Positions 1 through 9,643 of a stretch of DNA of 34,034 nt are shown here, in pieces (the first letter of the stretch is position 1; every line of letters starts with the position of its first letter). Under the pieces are notes generated by a model. It searched no databases. It saw only the letters and a program-made list of their open reading frames with translations, and was not told where the DNA came from. This DNA is from Oligoflexia bacterium (lineage in GTDB: Bacteria > Bdellovibrionota_C > UBA2361 > JAFLCA01). Where the stretch lies: the NCBI GenBank assembly GCA_019694465.1, contig JAIBBV010000044.1, positions 1 to 34,034 of the forward strand, read 5' to 3'. Position numbers and translations under genes: made by a program.

Positions 1-845
1 TGTCGGCGGCAATAGTCGACGAGATGAAGCGACAGGCCTGTTGTATTGCGACCGAACTTGGCGTGGTTGGACTGATGAACACGCAGTTTGCGGTAACTCG
101 CGATTCTAAGATCTATATTTTGGAAGTTAACCCGCGTGCTTCGCGAACTGTACCCTTTGTTAGCAAAGCCTGTGGGATTCCATGGGCTAAAGTGGCAGCG
201 CGCTGCATGGCAGGCATCTCTCTGCGCGAACAGGGAGTAAAAGAGGCCCCTGAACTGCCATACGTAGCGGTTAAGGCCTGCGTGTTCCCATTCCATAAGT
301 TTGAAGGCGTCGATACCATCCTTGGCCCGGAAATGAAATCCACCGGCGAAGTCATGGGAGTACATTCCTGCTTTCCCGGCGCCTTCGCAAAATCACAATT
401 TGCTGCCAATATTCAGTTGCCAGTGAAGGGTAAAGCCTTTCTGAGTGTATTGGATGCAGATAAGCCAGAATTACTTGATCTTGCAGCCAAGCTACGAGCA
501 GCTGGCTTCACATTAATTGCTACCAAGGGAACAGCCAAATTCCTTTCCCAACACGGACTTGAGACAGAAACAGTTAATAAAGTGCGCGAGGGGTCACCGC
601 ATATAGTCGATGCGTTGGCGCGTGGAGAGATTGCGGTAGTTGTTAATACTCCGGAAGGCTCCGGCCCGCTGCTAGATTCACGCTCGATTCGGCTAATGGC
701 TAATGAGCTAAAAGTTCCGACCTACACAACTATGGCAGCTGCTTTAGCTATGGCCGATGCCGTAAAATTGGTTCAAGCGCAGAATATAGTGCAAGTGAAA
801 TCAATTCAGGACTATCATCGCGATTTGTTCGCAGTTGATAAATAG
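1..845 (+). CDS. carB: Carbamoyl-phosphate synthase large subunit, C-terminal part (5' truncated by window)
   Basis: This is the 3' end of the large subunit that makes carbamoyl phosphate for pyrimidine and arginine synthesis. The frame is open from the window edge (first whole codon at base 3), so the gene starts outside. The segment LGVVGLMNTQFAV followed by ILEVNPRASRTVPFVSKA is the end of the second ATP-grasp domain. From about LPVKGKAFLSVLD onward is the MGS-like allosteric domain, with the pattern ATKGTAKFL and later VVVNTPEG typical of that fold. The C-terminus looks complete. greA follows 56 bases downstream on the same strand, with no clear terminator between them, so co-transcription is plausible. 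Family assignment is very secure from these motifs. Confidence 0.96.
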   Translation, partial: SAAIVDEMKRQACCIATELGVVGLMNTQFAVTRDSKIYILEVNPRASRTVPFVSKACGIPWAKVAARCMAGISLREQGVKEAPELPYVAVKACVFPFHKFEGVDTILGPEMKSTGEVMGVHSCFPGAFAKSQFAANIQLPVKGKAFLSVLDADKPELLDLAAKLRAAGFTLIATKGTAKFLSQHGLETETVNKVREGSPHIVDALARGEIAVVVNTPEGSGPLLDSRSIRLMANELKVPTYTTMAAALAMADAVKLVQAQNIVQVKSIQDYHRDLFAVDK

Positions 846-901
846 CTGAGTTTACGATAGATTTTCACTTTTGCTGCGCAACTCAATCAAGGAGTTATCT
901 T

Positions 902-1381
902 ATGAAACGCCCCATGACACCGCGGGGATATGACGCGCTTCGAGCTGAACTACAGAAGCTTAAAGCGATGCGCCCAGAGTTGGCCCGCGCCATCGAAATT
1001 GCCCGAGGCCATGGAGACCTTTCAGAAAATGGCGACTACGATGCCGCCAAGAACAAATCTGGCATGGTGGAGGGGAAGATTCGAGACATTGAAGCCAAGT
1101 TGGCAATGGCTGACGTGATCGACCCTCGCAAACTCAACAATCCCACAAAAGTAGTGTTTGGCTGCTCAGTAAAAATTGAAGACATCGATTCGGGCGACAC
1201 ACGTCAAGTCATGATAGTGGGCTCTGACGAATCAGATGTGGACCGTGGATGGATCTCCTTCGAATCGCCGCTAGGAAAAGCGTTAATCGGCAAGGAGATT
1301 GGAGATGTAGCTAAGGCTGTCCTGCCGGGTGGAGCACGTGAATATGAAGTGCTCGAAGTCTTTATTAGCTACGAAGATTGA
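902..1381 (+). CDS. greA: Transcription elongation factor GreA
   Basis: GreA enters the secondary channel of stalled RNA polymerase and stimulates cleavage of backtracked RNA. The 159-residue product has the usual family length and layout: an N-terminal coiled coil to about residue 75 and a C-terminal FKBP-like domain. The coiled-coil tip reads GDLSENGDYDAAK, and D39 and E42 correspond to the two acidic residues that hold the catalytic metal. The C-terminal domain contains SPLGKALIGKEIGD, a typical stretch. An AAGGAG ribosome site at 890-895 supports the ATG at 902. The gene lies between carB and a thiolase gene on the same strand. GreB is the only serious alternative, but the C-terminal domain reads as GreA. 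Confidence 0.95.
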   Translation: MKRPMTPRGYDALRAELQKLKAMRPELARAIEIARGHGDLSENGDYDAAKNKSGMVEGKIRDIEAKLAMADVIDPRKLNNPTKVVFGCSVKIEDIDSGDTRQVMIVGSDESDVDRGWISFESPLGKALIGKEIGDVAKAVLPGGAREYEVLEVFISYED

Positions 1382-1407
1382 ACGAGCGTATCATCGACAA
1401 CCGCTAG

Positions 1408-1430
1408 AGCAATTAGTTGCTGTAGTTTTT
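1408..1430 (+). terminator. Weak terminator-like hairpin after greA
   Basis: AGCAA (1408-1412) and TTGCT (1417-1421) form a 5-bp stem with a TTAG loop, and five T residues lie at 1426-1430. The stem is short and A/T-rich, so at best this is a leaky terminator between greA and the thiolase. Confidence 0.2.
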
Positions 1431-1522
1431 CCAATAGTGCCCAGCAAATTTAAGATTGTGCGCGCCACGCGGGGAATTAGCCGGGAGCAGTAGGGCAAGC
1501 ACATTAACACTAAGAGGGTAAA

Positions 1523-2710
1523 ATGAGCTCAAAAGTATATATTGCGTCGGCCGTGCGAACAGCCATTGGTAGTTTCGGTGGGAGCTTGACAGAACTGGCA
1601 CCTGCTGAACTAGGCGCACATGCTGCCCGTGCCGCATTAGAGCAGGCAAACATGAAAGAAAGCCCGCTGGTTGACGAAGTCATTGTCGGAAATGTTTTGG
1701 GCGCTGGTCATGGCATGAACATCTCGCGGCAAGTTTGCCTGCGGGCCGGACTTCCTGTCAGCACTCCGGCTTACACAGTCAACAAAGTCTGCGGTTCGGG
1801 ACTTAAAGCCATCAGCTTGGGAGCAACTGAAATCGCTGCGGGCAATTACGATTGCGTTCTGGCTGGAGGAGTTGAAAGCATGTCGCAGGCGGCTTTCGTC
1901 TCGCTTACTCAACGCTGGGGGGCTCGCATGGGCAACTCCGAATTAAAGGACTTGATGCTGCAGGACGGACTAACGGACGTATTTAACTCCTGTCATATGG
2001 GCATCACCGCGGAGAACATTGCCGATAAATACAAAATTTCGCGTGCCGATCAGGATTCTTTCGCGCTAGAAAGTCAAAACAAAGCGCAGCTGGCGATTAG
2101 CCAAGGATATTTCAAGACCGAAATTTTACCGCTTCCAATCATGAAACGTGGCAAACAGGTCGGTACATTTGATACCGACGAGCATCCACGTGCCGGAGTT
2201 ACCTTAGAATCATTATCAGCGCTTAAGCCTGCCTTTAAGAAGGATGGTTCAGTTACCGCCGGAAATGCATCAGGTATCAACGATGGGGCGGCCTTCTTAG
2301 TGCTAGCTTCCGAAAAGGCGCTTAAGGATAGGAACTTGAAGCCCATGGCGGAGATTGTTGGTTGGGCCTCAGCAGGCGTCGAGCCAGCCATTATGGGCAC
2401 TGGACCAATTGAGGCGGTAAAGCGGGTGCTATCCAAAACTGGCCTAACCTCGAATGACATTGATCTTATTGAAGCTAATGAAGCTTTCGCGGTTCAGGCA
2501 CTAGCCGTAAATCGTGCTTTGGAATTCGACCCACAACGGGTTAATATCTGCGGCGGTGCTATTGCGCTTGGGCATCCGATTGGTGCCAGCGGCGCTCGCA
2601 TTCTGGTTACTCTGTTACATCAGCTGCGGCGAACCGGGAAGCGTGTCGGGTTGGCCACACTGTGTGTTGGCGGTGGGCAAGGAATAGCCGCCTTGGTTAA
2701 AAGGATATGA
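1523..2710 (+). CDS. Acetyl-CoA C-acyltransferase (thiolase)
   Basis: Thiolases either cleave 3-ketoacyl-CoA or condense two acetyl-CoA in the cytoplasm. The 395-residue length fits the biosynthetic/degradative thiolase family. The catalytic set is visible: nucleophile C90 in NKVCGSGLKAI, H351 in ALGHPIGASGARI, and acid/base C381 in ATLCVGGGQGIA. The ATG at 1523 follows AAGAGGG with short spacing. The stop codon overlaps the dnaG start (ATGA at 2707-2710), so the two are probably co-translated, although their functions are unrelated. Two acyl-CoA dehydrogenases elsewhere in the window make a beta-oxidation role reasonable. Acetoacetyl-CoA synthesis (AtoB/PhaA type) is equally possible, so no gene symbol is given. 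Confidence 0.93.
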   Translation: MSSKVYIASAVRTAIGSFGGSLTELAPAELGAHAARAALEQANMKESPLVDEVIVGNVLGAGHGMNISRQVCLRAGLPVSTPAYTVNKVCGSGLKAISLGATEIAAGNYDCVLAGGVESMSQAAFVSLTQRWGARMGNSELKDLMLQDGLTDVFNSCHMGITAENIADKYKISRADQDSFALESQNKAQLAISQGYFKTEILPLPIMKRGKQVGTFDTDEHPRAGVTLESLSALKPAFKKDGSVTAGNASGINDGAAFLVLASEKALKDRNLKPMAEIVGWASAGVEPAIMGTGPIEAVKRVLSKTGLTSNDIDLIEANEAFAVQALAVNRALEFDPQRVNICGGAIALGHPIGASGARILVTLLHQLRRTGKRVGLATLCVGGGQGIAALVKRI

Positions 2711-4578
2711 TCTCCAGACTCACGATTGAGGAAGTCAAAGATCGCGCCAATCTGATTGAGATTATCGGTGAAACTGTACAGCTGCGCCGTGTGGGAGGGC
2801 GCTTTGTTGGACTATGCCCATTCCACTCCGAGGACACACCTTCCTTCTATATTAGAGAGAATGGCAAGCAATACCATTGCTTTGGCTGCGGGGCATCGGG
2901 CAACGTAATTTCCTATATTATGGAGATGCGTGGGCTATCTTTTCCAGATGCAGTAGAGGAGCTGGCCGCACGCTATGGAGTGGAAGTAAAACGGGAAGGT
3001 GGTACAAGCAAGCCGGTTTCCACACACCGGGATGAACTGCTTAGACTTAATCAGTCCGCTTTTGAGTACTTCCGTCAGCAGCTCGAAAATTCAGACGAGC
3101 GAATTAAGTCGTATGTGAAGTCACGCAGTATTACCCCAACTGCCTCAAAGGAATTTGGTCTTGGATTCTGCTCGCCACAATGGACGGGTCTTACAGAGCA
3201 CCTCCGTAAGCATGGCTACAGCCAGGAACTTATGCTTCTTTCGGGCCTCGTGCGGCGTAGCCCACGCGGTGACTTATTCGATCTTTTCCGCGGTCGCCTG
3301 ATTTTTCCAATTTGGATTGAGAGTAAAAAAATCGCTGGTTTTGGGGGAAGAGTAATTCCAGCACTTGTTGATCCGGCAGCCCAAAGAACAGCCCCAAAAT
3401 ATCTAAATTCCCCAGAAACCGAAGTGTACCAGAAAAGCAAGATTCTTTATGGGCTTCCCCAGGCCCTCGAGAGTATTCGGCGCACTAAGACGCTGTATCT
3501 GGTGGAAGGCTATGTCGACGTGATTGGTCTTTGGCAGGTGGGGCTTCACAACGCTGTTGCGCCATGCGGAACTGCGGTCAGCGAAGCGCATATTAGACGC
3601 ATGCAGCATTTGGTTGAGCGCGTCCGAGTTCTGTTCGATGGTGATATAGCCGGTCGATCTGCAGCAGCTCGCTGTTTTCAATTATTCCTTAATTCAGGGA
3701 TAGATGTTTCAGCTATCTTTCTCCCCGAAGATGAAGACCCAGATACAATTGCTGCTAAACATGGAGATGGCACCGAGGCCTATCTATCTGAACTTCCCAG
3801 CGCCAGCCTGCTAGATTGTTGGGTAGATGGCGCAATACAACAGTGTGGGGCGCGCGAAGTGGCCGAGCTTGGGGCAGCTGCCAAGGGGCGCATCGCAGCG
3901 GAACTTGCATCGATCCTCGGGCAGATCAAAAACGCAGTCGAGCAAAGTGAGCTAACAGAGCATGCTGCATTCCGCCTTAGTATTGAGGAGTCAGTATTGC
4001 GGCAGATGGTGGCAGCACCAGGAAAAACCACTACTGCAACTTTAACCACTCCTCGTAGTAACGAGCAGCAGGAAACTTCTCAGAATAGTACAATCGCTGC
4101 TCTAAGCCCCTTTGATCGCGAGGTACTTTCAGCGGTAATGGCTAAAAAGGAGACACTATTAGCTGCCGTCCTAAAAGACGCCGAGCTGTGCGAGGTTTTA
4201 CACCCAGCCCCACTGCAGTTTATGCAAGAGCTCTCGTCTATAATGGAAATGGAGGCTCAGGATGAGGCTCAGCGCAAGGAGGCCATAAAGGCACTATTAA
4301 AGGCCAGGGGCGAAGATTGGTTCACCCATTGGCGAAAGTCCTATCAAATGGCATCGGACCCCAGCATCGACTTTGAGCTACTGCTAAAGGGGTGTCGACT
4401 ACACGCAAGAAAAACCTTGCTAAAACAGGCACTTATAGAGATAGATCAGCGCCTCAGGGATGCTCCACTACCACAGGAGAGAGATGAGCTGCTTCGGGAA
4501 CAGATGGCTTTAAGACGTCAATTAGAGGGTTACCAACGCGCCTCAGCTACGCAGCTAAATGGTCAGGAAGGCTTGTAA
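2707..4578 (+). CDS. dnaG: DNA primase DnaG
   Basis: DnaG makes RNA primers at the replication fork. The 623-residue protein has the standard three parts. The N-terminal CHC2 zinc-binding domain carries C37, H40, C58 and C61 (CPFH, then HCFGC). The RNA polymerase domain includes FRGRLIFPI near residue 195. The TOPRIM motifs are EGYVDV with E267 and DGD at 311-313. A less conserved C-terminal helicase-interaction region follows from about residue 430. The ATG overlaps the thiolase stop by four bases, and no separate ribosome site is needed if translation is coupled. rpoD lies downstream, matching the dnaG-rpoD order of the macromolecular synthesis operon found in many bacteria, but with a 200-base gap and a thiolase in place of rpsU upstream. 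Confidence 0.96.
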   Translation: MISRLTIEEVKDRANLIEIIGETVQLRRVGGRFVGLCPFHSEDTPSFYIRENGKQYHCFGCGASGNVISYIMEMRGLSFPDAVEELAARYGVEVKREGGTSKPVSTHRDELLRLNQSAFEYFRQQLENSDERIKSYVKSRSITPTASKEFGLGFCSPQWTGLTEHLRKHGYSQELMLLSGLVRRSPRGDLFDLFRGRLIFPIWIESKKIAGFGGRVIPALVDPAAQRTAPKYLNSPETEVYQKSKILYGLPQALESIRRTKTLYLVEGYVDVIGLWQVGLHNAVAPCGTAVSEAHIRRMQHLVERVRVLFDGDIAGRSAAARCFQLFLNSGIDVSAIFLPEDEDPDTIAAKHGDGTEAYLSELPSASLLDCWVDGAIQQCGAREVAELGAAAKGRIAAELASILGQIKNAVEQSELTEHAAFRLSIEESVLRQMVAAPGKTTTATLTTPRSNEQQETSQNSTIAALSPFDREVLSAVMAKKETLLAAVLKDAELCEVLHPAPLQFMQELSSIMEMEAQDEAQRKEAIKALLKARGEDWFTHWRKSYQMASDPSIDFELLLKGCRLHARKTLLKQALIEIDQRLRDAPLPQERDELLREQMALRRQLEGYQRASATQLNGQEGL

Positions 4579-4823
4579 TTTTTCTCAATAACTTTAATAT
4601 TAGACTCTTATTACTGGACATGATTCCAGTCTACATAACGGGGATTTTAGAGCCCCAATCGTTCGTTGCTTCAGCGTAAAAAAAAAATTATTCGCTGGCG
4701 CTCGAGGCTTATCTTGAGCTTGAGAGTGCCAGTAGTGTTTTCAGCGTTTACTGCAGTTGCGCGCCGTTACAGCGGCGAGCAGAAATTTTTTGCTTTTGTG
4801 TTGTGAAAGAGGATCCGAAATCC
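4579..4823. other. dnaG-rpoD intergenic region with small dyads
   Basis: No gene is visible here. Three short inverted repeats occur: ACTGGA at 4613-4618 with TCCAGT at 4625-4630; GGGG at 4640-4643 with CCCC at 4653-4656; and CAGCG with CGCTG flanking an A-rich run near 4674-4695. None is followed by a T-run, so they do not look like intrinsic terminators. I could not find a convincing -35/-10 pair for rpoD. Confidence 0.4.
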
Positions 4824-7016
4824 GTGAAAGGTCGTAATAGAATAAAATCCCGTCGTAGCCCGTCTGCAAAAGCCACTCTCAAGAAGGCTTTGCTACTTAA
4901 GAAGTCACGCGTAGCTGTGAAGAAAGGAAAAGACCTCGAGAAAAAGACTCTCGCGCTTCTGACTCGCAAGAGGAAACCAGAGCTTGCGCCCAAATTAGAC
5001 GACAAGAAATCGAAGTTGGCTCAGCTTACCGAGTTCGCTGCCAAGTCTGGCTCAGATACAGAGAAATCTGATCGGAAGTTTTTTCTAACAGCTGGCAAAG
5101 CGGGGAAAGAGAAAGACGGTGAGGAGAAAGGTGAAAAGGAGCCTCGTCCAGCTGGCAAGCCGGGAGAGGAGAATGAAGTCAATCGCCTAATGGAACTCGG
5201 TCGAGAGAAGGGCTACTTGACGATGGACGACCTCAATGAGGCGCTCTCATCCGACCTCGTGTCTGAAGATCAAATGGAAGATGTGATATCGATGTTTGGC
5301 GAAAATGACATCGATATTGTTGAACGCTCACCAGAGGGCTTTGAGGAGGCGGTCGACCCGGCCCTAACTCAGGAGAGTCCAGGCGAAGAGGCCTTCGATG
5401 ATGCCTCGCTCGGTAAGAGCACGGATCCGGTGCGCATGTATCTTCGCGAGATGGGTAACGTCAGCCTGCTCACCCGCGAAGGCGAGGTAGAGATAGCCAA
5501 AAAGATAGAGGCTGGTCTTAAGACCGTGCACGAGCAGACCTTGCGTCAACCTAAAGCTTTGAGCTACGTGGTTGCTCTCTTTGATAAAGTAAAAAACAAC
5601 GAAGTTAGATTGCGCGACCTCTTTGAGGAGGAAGAGGCGCAACAAGACACAGAAGAAAGCGAGGAAAAAGAAGAGGAAGAGGAGGCACAACGCCGCGCCC
5701 GTCTGCGCGATGAAGATGAAGAGGGCGGCGACTCAGAGGAAGAGAAGAAGCCCCAAATTAACGAAGAGGAAGAAGCTCAGAAGAAGAAGTTCATTAAACG
5801 CGCCACTACATATCGCAAAGCGCTTAAGGACACCCAGAAGCTTTTTGAAGATCTTCTTTTGGCGCGCGACCAGAAGAAACGCAACATTCCAGAGCTTGAA
5901 CGCAAATATCGTCGCATTCTTGACGCGAATGCCTCAAAGATTGAAAAACTCAATTTCAATCAGAAGCAATACGCGATCATGGGCGAACTAGTAAAAGAGG
6001 TAGAGGCGAAAGTCACCGACCTACAACGTCGGCTGACCGATGTGCAGAAGTCTACCGGCAAGCCCCAAGATGAGCTGCTCTCGTCGATCGATGAGCTACT
6101 CTCCGAGAATCAACTTGAGGGCAAGCGCGCCAGGCGCCGACTCAAGCTCCGCGCCGATGAGGCCCGGCAGCTTGGGCAAAATTTGGCTGACGTTCGCACC
6201 CAGCTCAAGACCTACGAGACAGAGGTTATGATGAGCCTGCCTGAGTTCCAGGAGTCAATAAGCCTACTCAGGGACGGGGAAGTTCGCGCTTATGAAGCGA
6301 AACGTGAGCTCGTTGAAGCCAACCTGCGCCTAGTAGTTTCAATTGCTAAAAAGTACACCAATCGTGGATTGCAGTTCCTCGACCTAATTCAAGAGGGAAA
6401 TATTGGGTTAATGAAGGCAGTAGATAAGTTCGAGTACCAACGCGGGTACAAGTTCTCGACCTACGCCACATGGTGGATTCGCCAAGCAATTACCAGAGCT
6501 ATTGCTGATCAGGCGCGAATTATTCGAATCCCCGTGCATATGATCGAAACCATCAACAAGTTGGTGCGCACATCCAGGCAGCTCGTTCAAGAGCTGGGGC
6601 GTGAGCCTACGCCTGAAGAGATTGCGGCTAAGATGGAAATTCCGATCGACAAGGTGCGCAAGGTGCTCAAGATTGCCAAGGAGCCAATTTCGCTTGAGAC
6701 GCCAATTGGGGAGGAGGAAGATTCGCATCTTGGAGACTTTATTGAAGACAAGCGCGTAGTCTCGCCTGCCAATGCAGTGGTCAACATGAACCTGCAGGAG
6801 CAAACTAGAAAGGTGCTGGCTACCCTGACTCCACGCGAGGAGAAGGTATTGCGCATGCGCTTCGGCATCGGTGAAAAGAGCGATCATACATTGGAAGAAG
6901 TTGGGCAAAACTTCGACGTTACGCGTGAGCGTATCCGCCAAATTGAAGCTAAAGCTTTACGCAAGTTGCGTCATCCGAGTCGCAGCAAGCGTTTGCGAAG
7001 TTTCGTAGATAAATAG
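4824..7016 (+). CDS. rpoD: Primary RNA polymerase sigma factor (sigma-70)
   Basis: This is the housekeeping sigma factor. All conserved regions are present (numbered from this start): region 1.1 around residues 120-170 ([14 protein letters not shown]), region 1.2 at about 200-235, region 2 at about 497-575 ([19 protein letters not shown]), region 3 following, and region 4.2 at the end ([20 protein letters not shown]). Two parts are odd. The first 115 residues are rich in lysine and arginine. The non-conserved region between 1.2 and 2.1 holds long glutamate runs (about 268-318). The frame stays open to a GTG at 4803, but no ribosome site precedes it. The GTG at 4824 has AGAGGA at 4808-4813, so it is preferred (730 residues). 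The start remains uncertain; the identity does not. Confidence 0.95.
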   Translation: MKGRNRIKSRRSPSAKATLKKALLLKKSRVAVKKGKDLEKKTLALLTRKRKPELAPKLDDKKSKLAQLTEFAAKSGSDTEKSDRKFFLTAGKAGKEKDGEEKGEKEPRPAGKPGEENEVNRLMELGREKGYLTMDDLNEALSSDLVSEDQMEDVISMFGENDIDIVERSPEGFEEAVDPALTQESPGEEAFDDASLGKSTDPVRMYLREMGNVSLLTREGEVEIAKKIEAGLKTVHEQTLRQPKALSYVVALFDKVKNNEVRLRDLFEEEEAQQDTEESEEKEEEEEAQRRARLRDEDEEGGDSEEEKKPQINEEEEAQKKKFIKRATTYRKALKDTQKLFEDLLLARDQKKRNIPELERKYRRILDANASKIEKLNFNQKQYAIMGELVKEVEAKVTDLQRRLTDVQKSTGKPQDELLSSIDELLSENQLEGKRARRRLKLRADEARQLGQNLADVRTQLKTYETEVMMSLPEFQESISLLRDGEVRAYEAKRELVEANLRLVVSIAKKYTNRGLQFLDLIQEGNIGLMKAVDKFEYQRGYKFSTYATWWIRQAITRAIADQARIIRIPVHMIETINKLVRTSRQLVQELGREPTPEEIAAKMEIPIDKVRKVLKIAKEPISLETPIGEEEDSHLGDFIEDKRVVSPANAVVNMNLQEQTRKVLATLTPREEKVLRMRFGIGEKSDHTLEEVGQNFDVTRERIRQIEAKALRKLRHPSRSKRLRSFVDK

Positions 7017-7044
7017 ATCGTCCCGATATCAAGGAGAACTACGC

Positions 7045-7614
7045 ATGAATCTTCGCTATGGATCACTATTGGCGTTAGTTTTTGTTTGCTTCGGCGCCTG
7101 CGGCCGTTTAGGGGCTCCGATCCCACCGGAGTATTTGGCGCCGGAGTCGGTACAGGAGCTTGCCATTAGCGGCACAGCTCAAGGGGTGCACATGGCGTGG
7201 AAGGCTCCACAAGCCGACATTCGAGGGCGTGAACTGAAGCATCTGGATGGTTATCGTATCTACAAGTCAGCTTTGGGAGCTTCTCGCGACCTAATTGCCG
7301 CGGGTAAAAGCTTTTCCCTGCTGACGACTTTAGCAGATGGGCATTTGGCAGATTTGGAGATCGCCCGTGCAGAGTTGCGCGCGCAAGGGAAACCTGCACG
7401 CAGGGCACGTCTAGATGCAAGCAAGCTTAACTTCGAGTACACAGATACACAGGTGCAAGCTGGGGGGCGCTATCTATACAAGGTAGTTCCGTTCAGCGGG
7501 AACAATGAAAGCGCTTCCTACGCCATGTATGAAGTAACTTGGGATCAGACTAATACAAAACTGCGCGAGATCTCACGTTCCGACCTACTGGCGGACGACG
7601 ACGCTGACGCCTAA
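7045..7614 (+). CDS. Small lipoprotein with fibronectin type III-like fold
   Basis: This 189-residue protein begins with MNLRYGSLLALVFVCFGACG, a short hydrophobic signal ending in a lipobox-like FGAC, so it is probably lipidated and held in the envelope. The body reads like one fibronectin type III domain: VQELAISGTAQGVHMAWKAP at its start, LDGYRIYKS in the middle strand and GGRYLYKVVPF near its end, the typical W...YR.Y...Y.Y.V pattern. It starts 28 bases after rpoD with AAGGAG at 7031-7036, and dapB follows 22 bases later, so the three are likely one transcript. The function is unknown. Similar small lipoproteins are often found beside lysine-pathway genes, but the link here is only positional. 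Confidence 0.75.
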   Translation: MNLRYGSLLALVFVCFGACGRLGAPIPPEYLAPESVQELAISGTAQGVHMAWKAPQADIRGRELKHLDGYRIYKSALGASRDLIAAGKSFSLLTTLADGHLADLEIARAELRAQGKPARRARLDASKLNFEYTDTQVQAGGRYLYKVVPFSGNNESASYAMYEVTWDQTNTKLREISRSDLLADDDADA

Positions 7615-7636
7615 TTTTCTACTCACGAGACGATGC

Positions 7637-8407
7637 ATGCCGGCTAAACTTGTTCTTGTTGGCGCCCACGGCAAGATGGGTAGGGAAGTCCTTTCTTCTC
7701 TACAAGAATTCCCGGATATTCAATTAGTAGCCGCAATTGACAATGATGACGGAGAGCTGCCGGAATCGCTACGAGAGGTAGTTGTCAGCAAGGATCTAGC
7801 CGCACACATCAAATCCTGCGACGGAGTAATCGAATTCAGCTCGCCCGCAGGGTCGGTACAAGTCGCTCAGCTGTGCGCACAATACAGCAAGGTCGCAGTA
7901 CTTGCCGCTACAGGACATACGCCTGAACAACTAGCTGCAATACGCAAAGCCGCAACCCAAACATCAATCTTGTGTAGCGCAAACTTCTCGCTAGGAATAC
8001 TACTTCTGCGTCGTTTGTTACGAAGTATTCCCACTGATACTTTGCGCGAATTTGATATTGAAATTGTGGAAACGCATCACAGAAACAAGAAAGACGCTCC
8101 ATCAGGTACGGCACTGGAGCTACTGTCCTGCCTTGGTGACCCCCAAAATATTATTATTGATCGTAGTGCGCGACACGCAGGTCGCAACAAGACAGAAATA
8201 GGGGTCGCCTCGCTGCGGGGAGGAGATATGGTTGGCGAACATACAGTATTTTTATGTGCCAATGGAGAGCGTCTTGAATTGACACACCGCGCCTGGAGCC
8301 GTCGTATATTTGCACGTGGAGCCCTTACAGCCTTTTTGAAGCTTCTGAATAGACCTGCCGGGCTGTACTCTTTGGACCAGCTGTTTGAATCACCCTTGAC
8401 AGCTTAA
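7637..8407 (+). CDS. dapB: 4-hydroxy-tetrahydrodipicolinate reductase DapB
   Basis: DapB reduces the dipicolinate intermediate of the diaminopimelate/lysine pathway with NAD(P)H in the cytoplasm. The 256-residue protein shows the nucleotide-binding loop VGAHGKMG near residue 8 and the substrate motif ETHHRNKKDAPSGTA, with H147, H148 and K151 as the expected catalytic residues. The stretch GVASLRGGDMVGEHTV is another family signature. The usual GTTG motif reads AATGHTPEQ here, a mild variation. The ATG at 7637 has only a weak ribosome site (an ACGAG-type sequence). It follows the lipoprotein closely, which favours co-transcription. Nothing terminator-like is obvious after the stop. Confidence 0.95.
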   Translation: MPAKLVLVGAHGKMGREVLSSLQEFPDIQLVAAIDNDDGELPESLREVVVSKDLAAHIKSCDGVIEFSSPAGSVQVAQLCAQYSKVAVLAATGHTPEQLAAIRKAATQTSILCSANFSLGILLLRRLLRSIPTDTLREFDIEIVETHHRNKKDAPSGTALELLSCLGDPQNIIIDRSARHAGRNKTEIGVASLRGGDMVGEHTVFLCANGERLELTHRAWSRRIFARGALTAFLKLLNRPAGLYSLDQLFESPLTA

Positions 8408-8449
8408 GTGCTTAGTTCCATGAATAAAATCATAATTGCCTTTGGGTTT

Positions 8450-8479
8450 TTGACCTGTTATAAGCCAATTGAGTTTATA
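8450..8479 (+). promoter_or_regulatory. Candidate sigma-70 promoter upstream of the IclR gene
   Basis: TTGACC at 8450-8455 and TTTATA at 8474-8479 are separated by 18 bases, about 115 bases before the regulator start. A short perfect dyad, CCACT-T-AGTGG at 8512-8522, lies downstream and could be an operator for autoregulation, which is common in IclR regulators. Both calls rest on sequence match only. Confidence 0.4.
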
Positions 8480-8594
8480 GAACACGTTATTAAAATTGTT
8501 GTCTGCAAAGTCCACTTAGTGGTGTTTGCGATAGCGGTTCACAGCGGGGATTCCTGACGGCGCAACCCGAGTTTTATTTTGTTGAGGCGAGTTT

Positions 8595-9410
8595 ATGGTG
8601 AAAAGAGAGAAAGCGAACTACATGATTCAGTCGGTTTCTCATGCAATTGATGTGCTTGAAGAGCTGTGCAACTCAACCGGCGAAATCGGAGTGACTGAAC
8701 TCTCTAAGCGCCTCAAGCTCCACAAGAACAACGTATTTCGACTCCTAGCTACTCTTGAATTGCGTGGATTCGTAGAGCAGAACAAGGATACCGAAGATTA
8801 TCGCTTAGGAGCGAAGGCACTACAGTTGGGCCAAGCCTTTGTGCAACAGAGCACCTTGGTAAATCGCGCACTGCCAATTCTTAAGGCACTCGCTGATAAG
8901 ATCGGTGAGACGGTAAGCCTAGCAACGCTACAAAATGGAAATGTCCAGTATCCAGTTAGTATTGAAAGCAAGCGTCCGGTTAAAGTTGCGCCGCGTTTGG
9001 CCGTGTCATTCTCGGCTAAAATGAACGCTGCCGGGCGACTGCTAACAGCACAACTACCAGACGCAGTCTTAACTGAGCTTCTTGCAACTAACACGCCGCA
9101 GGACGCGGCCATCCGCAACCAACTCTCAGAGCTACGCACCAGCGGTCAGCTAATCGATCGTGGAGCGACAGAGGCGGATGTTGTGGCTATCACTAAGGTA
9201 GTTCGTGGTGGGAGAAATGAAGTCATTGGAGCAGTTGAGATTCTTATCCCCCAGTACCGCGCGAAAGTTGAGACATTAATGCAAGCAGTGGAAGAGGCAG
9301 TAAGTGCTCTCTCCAATGCCATGGGTGCGACTAAGACTGGACTCGCAGCAGCGATGGAGAGGGAAATCTCACGCCCAGCGAGCGATGACAGGGCGGCACG
9401 CACCGAATAG
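8595..9410 (+). CDS. IclR-family transcriptional regulator
   Basis: This 271-residue protein has an N-terminal winged helix-turn-helix (about residues 10-75; MIQSVSHAIDVLEEL and TELSKRLKLHKNNVFRLLATLE are typical IclR text). A C-terminal effector domain follows, with AAGRLLTAQLP and the late VIGAVEILIP stretch. The family regulates catabolic genes, often for aromatic or acyl-CoA compounds, in response to small molecules. The tail after about residue 245 is alanine-rich and unlike the core family. The ATG at 8595 follows GTTGAGGCGAG, which contains a usable GAGG. The next gene on the same strand is an acyl-CoA dehydrogenase 251 bases away, a plausible target, but this is inferred from position. 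Confidence 0.9.
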   Translation: MVKREKANYMIQSVSHAIDVLEELCNSTGEIGVTELSKRLKLHKNNVFRLLATLELRGFVEQNKDTEDYRLGAKALQLGQAFVQQSTLVNRALPILKALADKIGETVSLATLQNGNVQYPVSIESKRPVKVAPRLAVSFSAKMNAAGRLLTAQLPDAVLTELLATNTPQDAAIRNQLSELRTSGQLIDRGATEADVVAITKVVRGGRNEVIGAVEILIPQYRAKVETLMQAVEEAVSALSNAMGATKTGLAAAMEREISRPASDDRAARTE

Positions 9411-9643
9411 CCAACGCAGCACCTGAAAGCTACAGCAATGTCAGACGAAGCAGGCTTGCCGGGGTAGCGAGTCATGGGTAGCGCTATGTCCAAAACTGCC
9501 TGAATGAGCAGTCCCGATAGACTTTTTCTGCTGAGACACTCTGGGCTTAATCGCTTCAGCTAGGTTTTTCATAGGTTTGAAATTTATTGTCACGCTGTGC
9601 CCCATCCGCGATCCCCTAATGGGACTTGCCATGTGGTGCCCAT

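Noticed and set aside
5623..5991. Long open frame inside rpoD in another phase, very rich in arginine and lysine
   Set aside because: It is the shifted reading of the glutamate-rich insert of rpoD; the sigma factor frame is certain.
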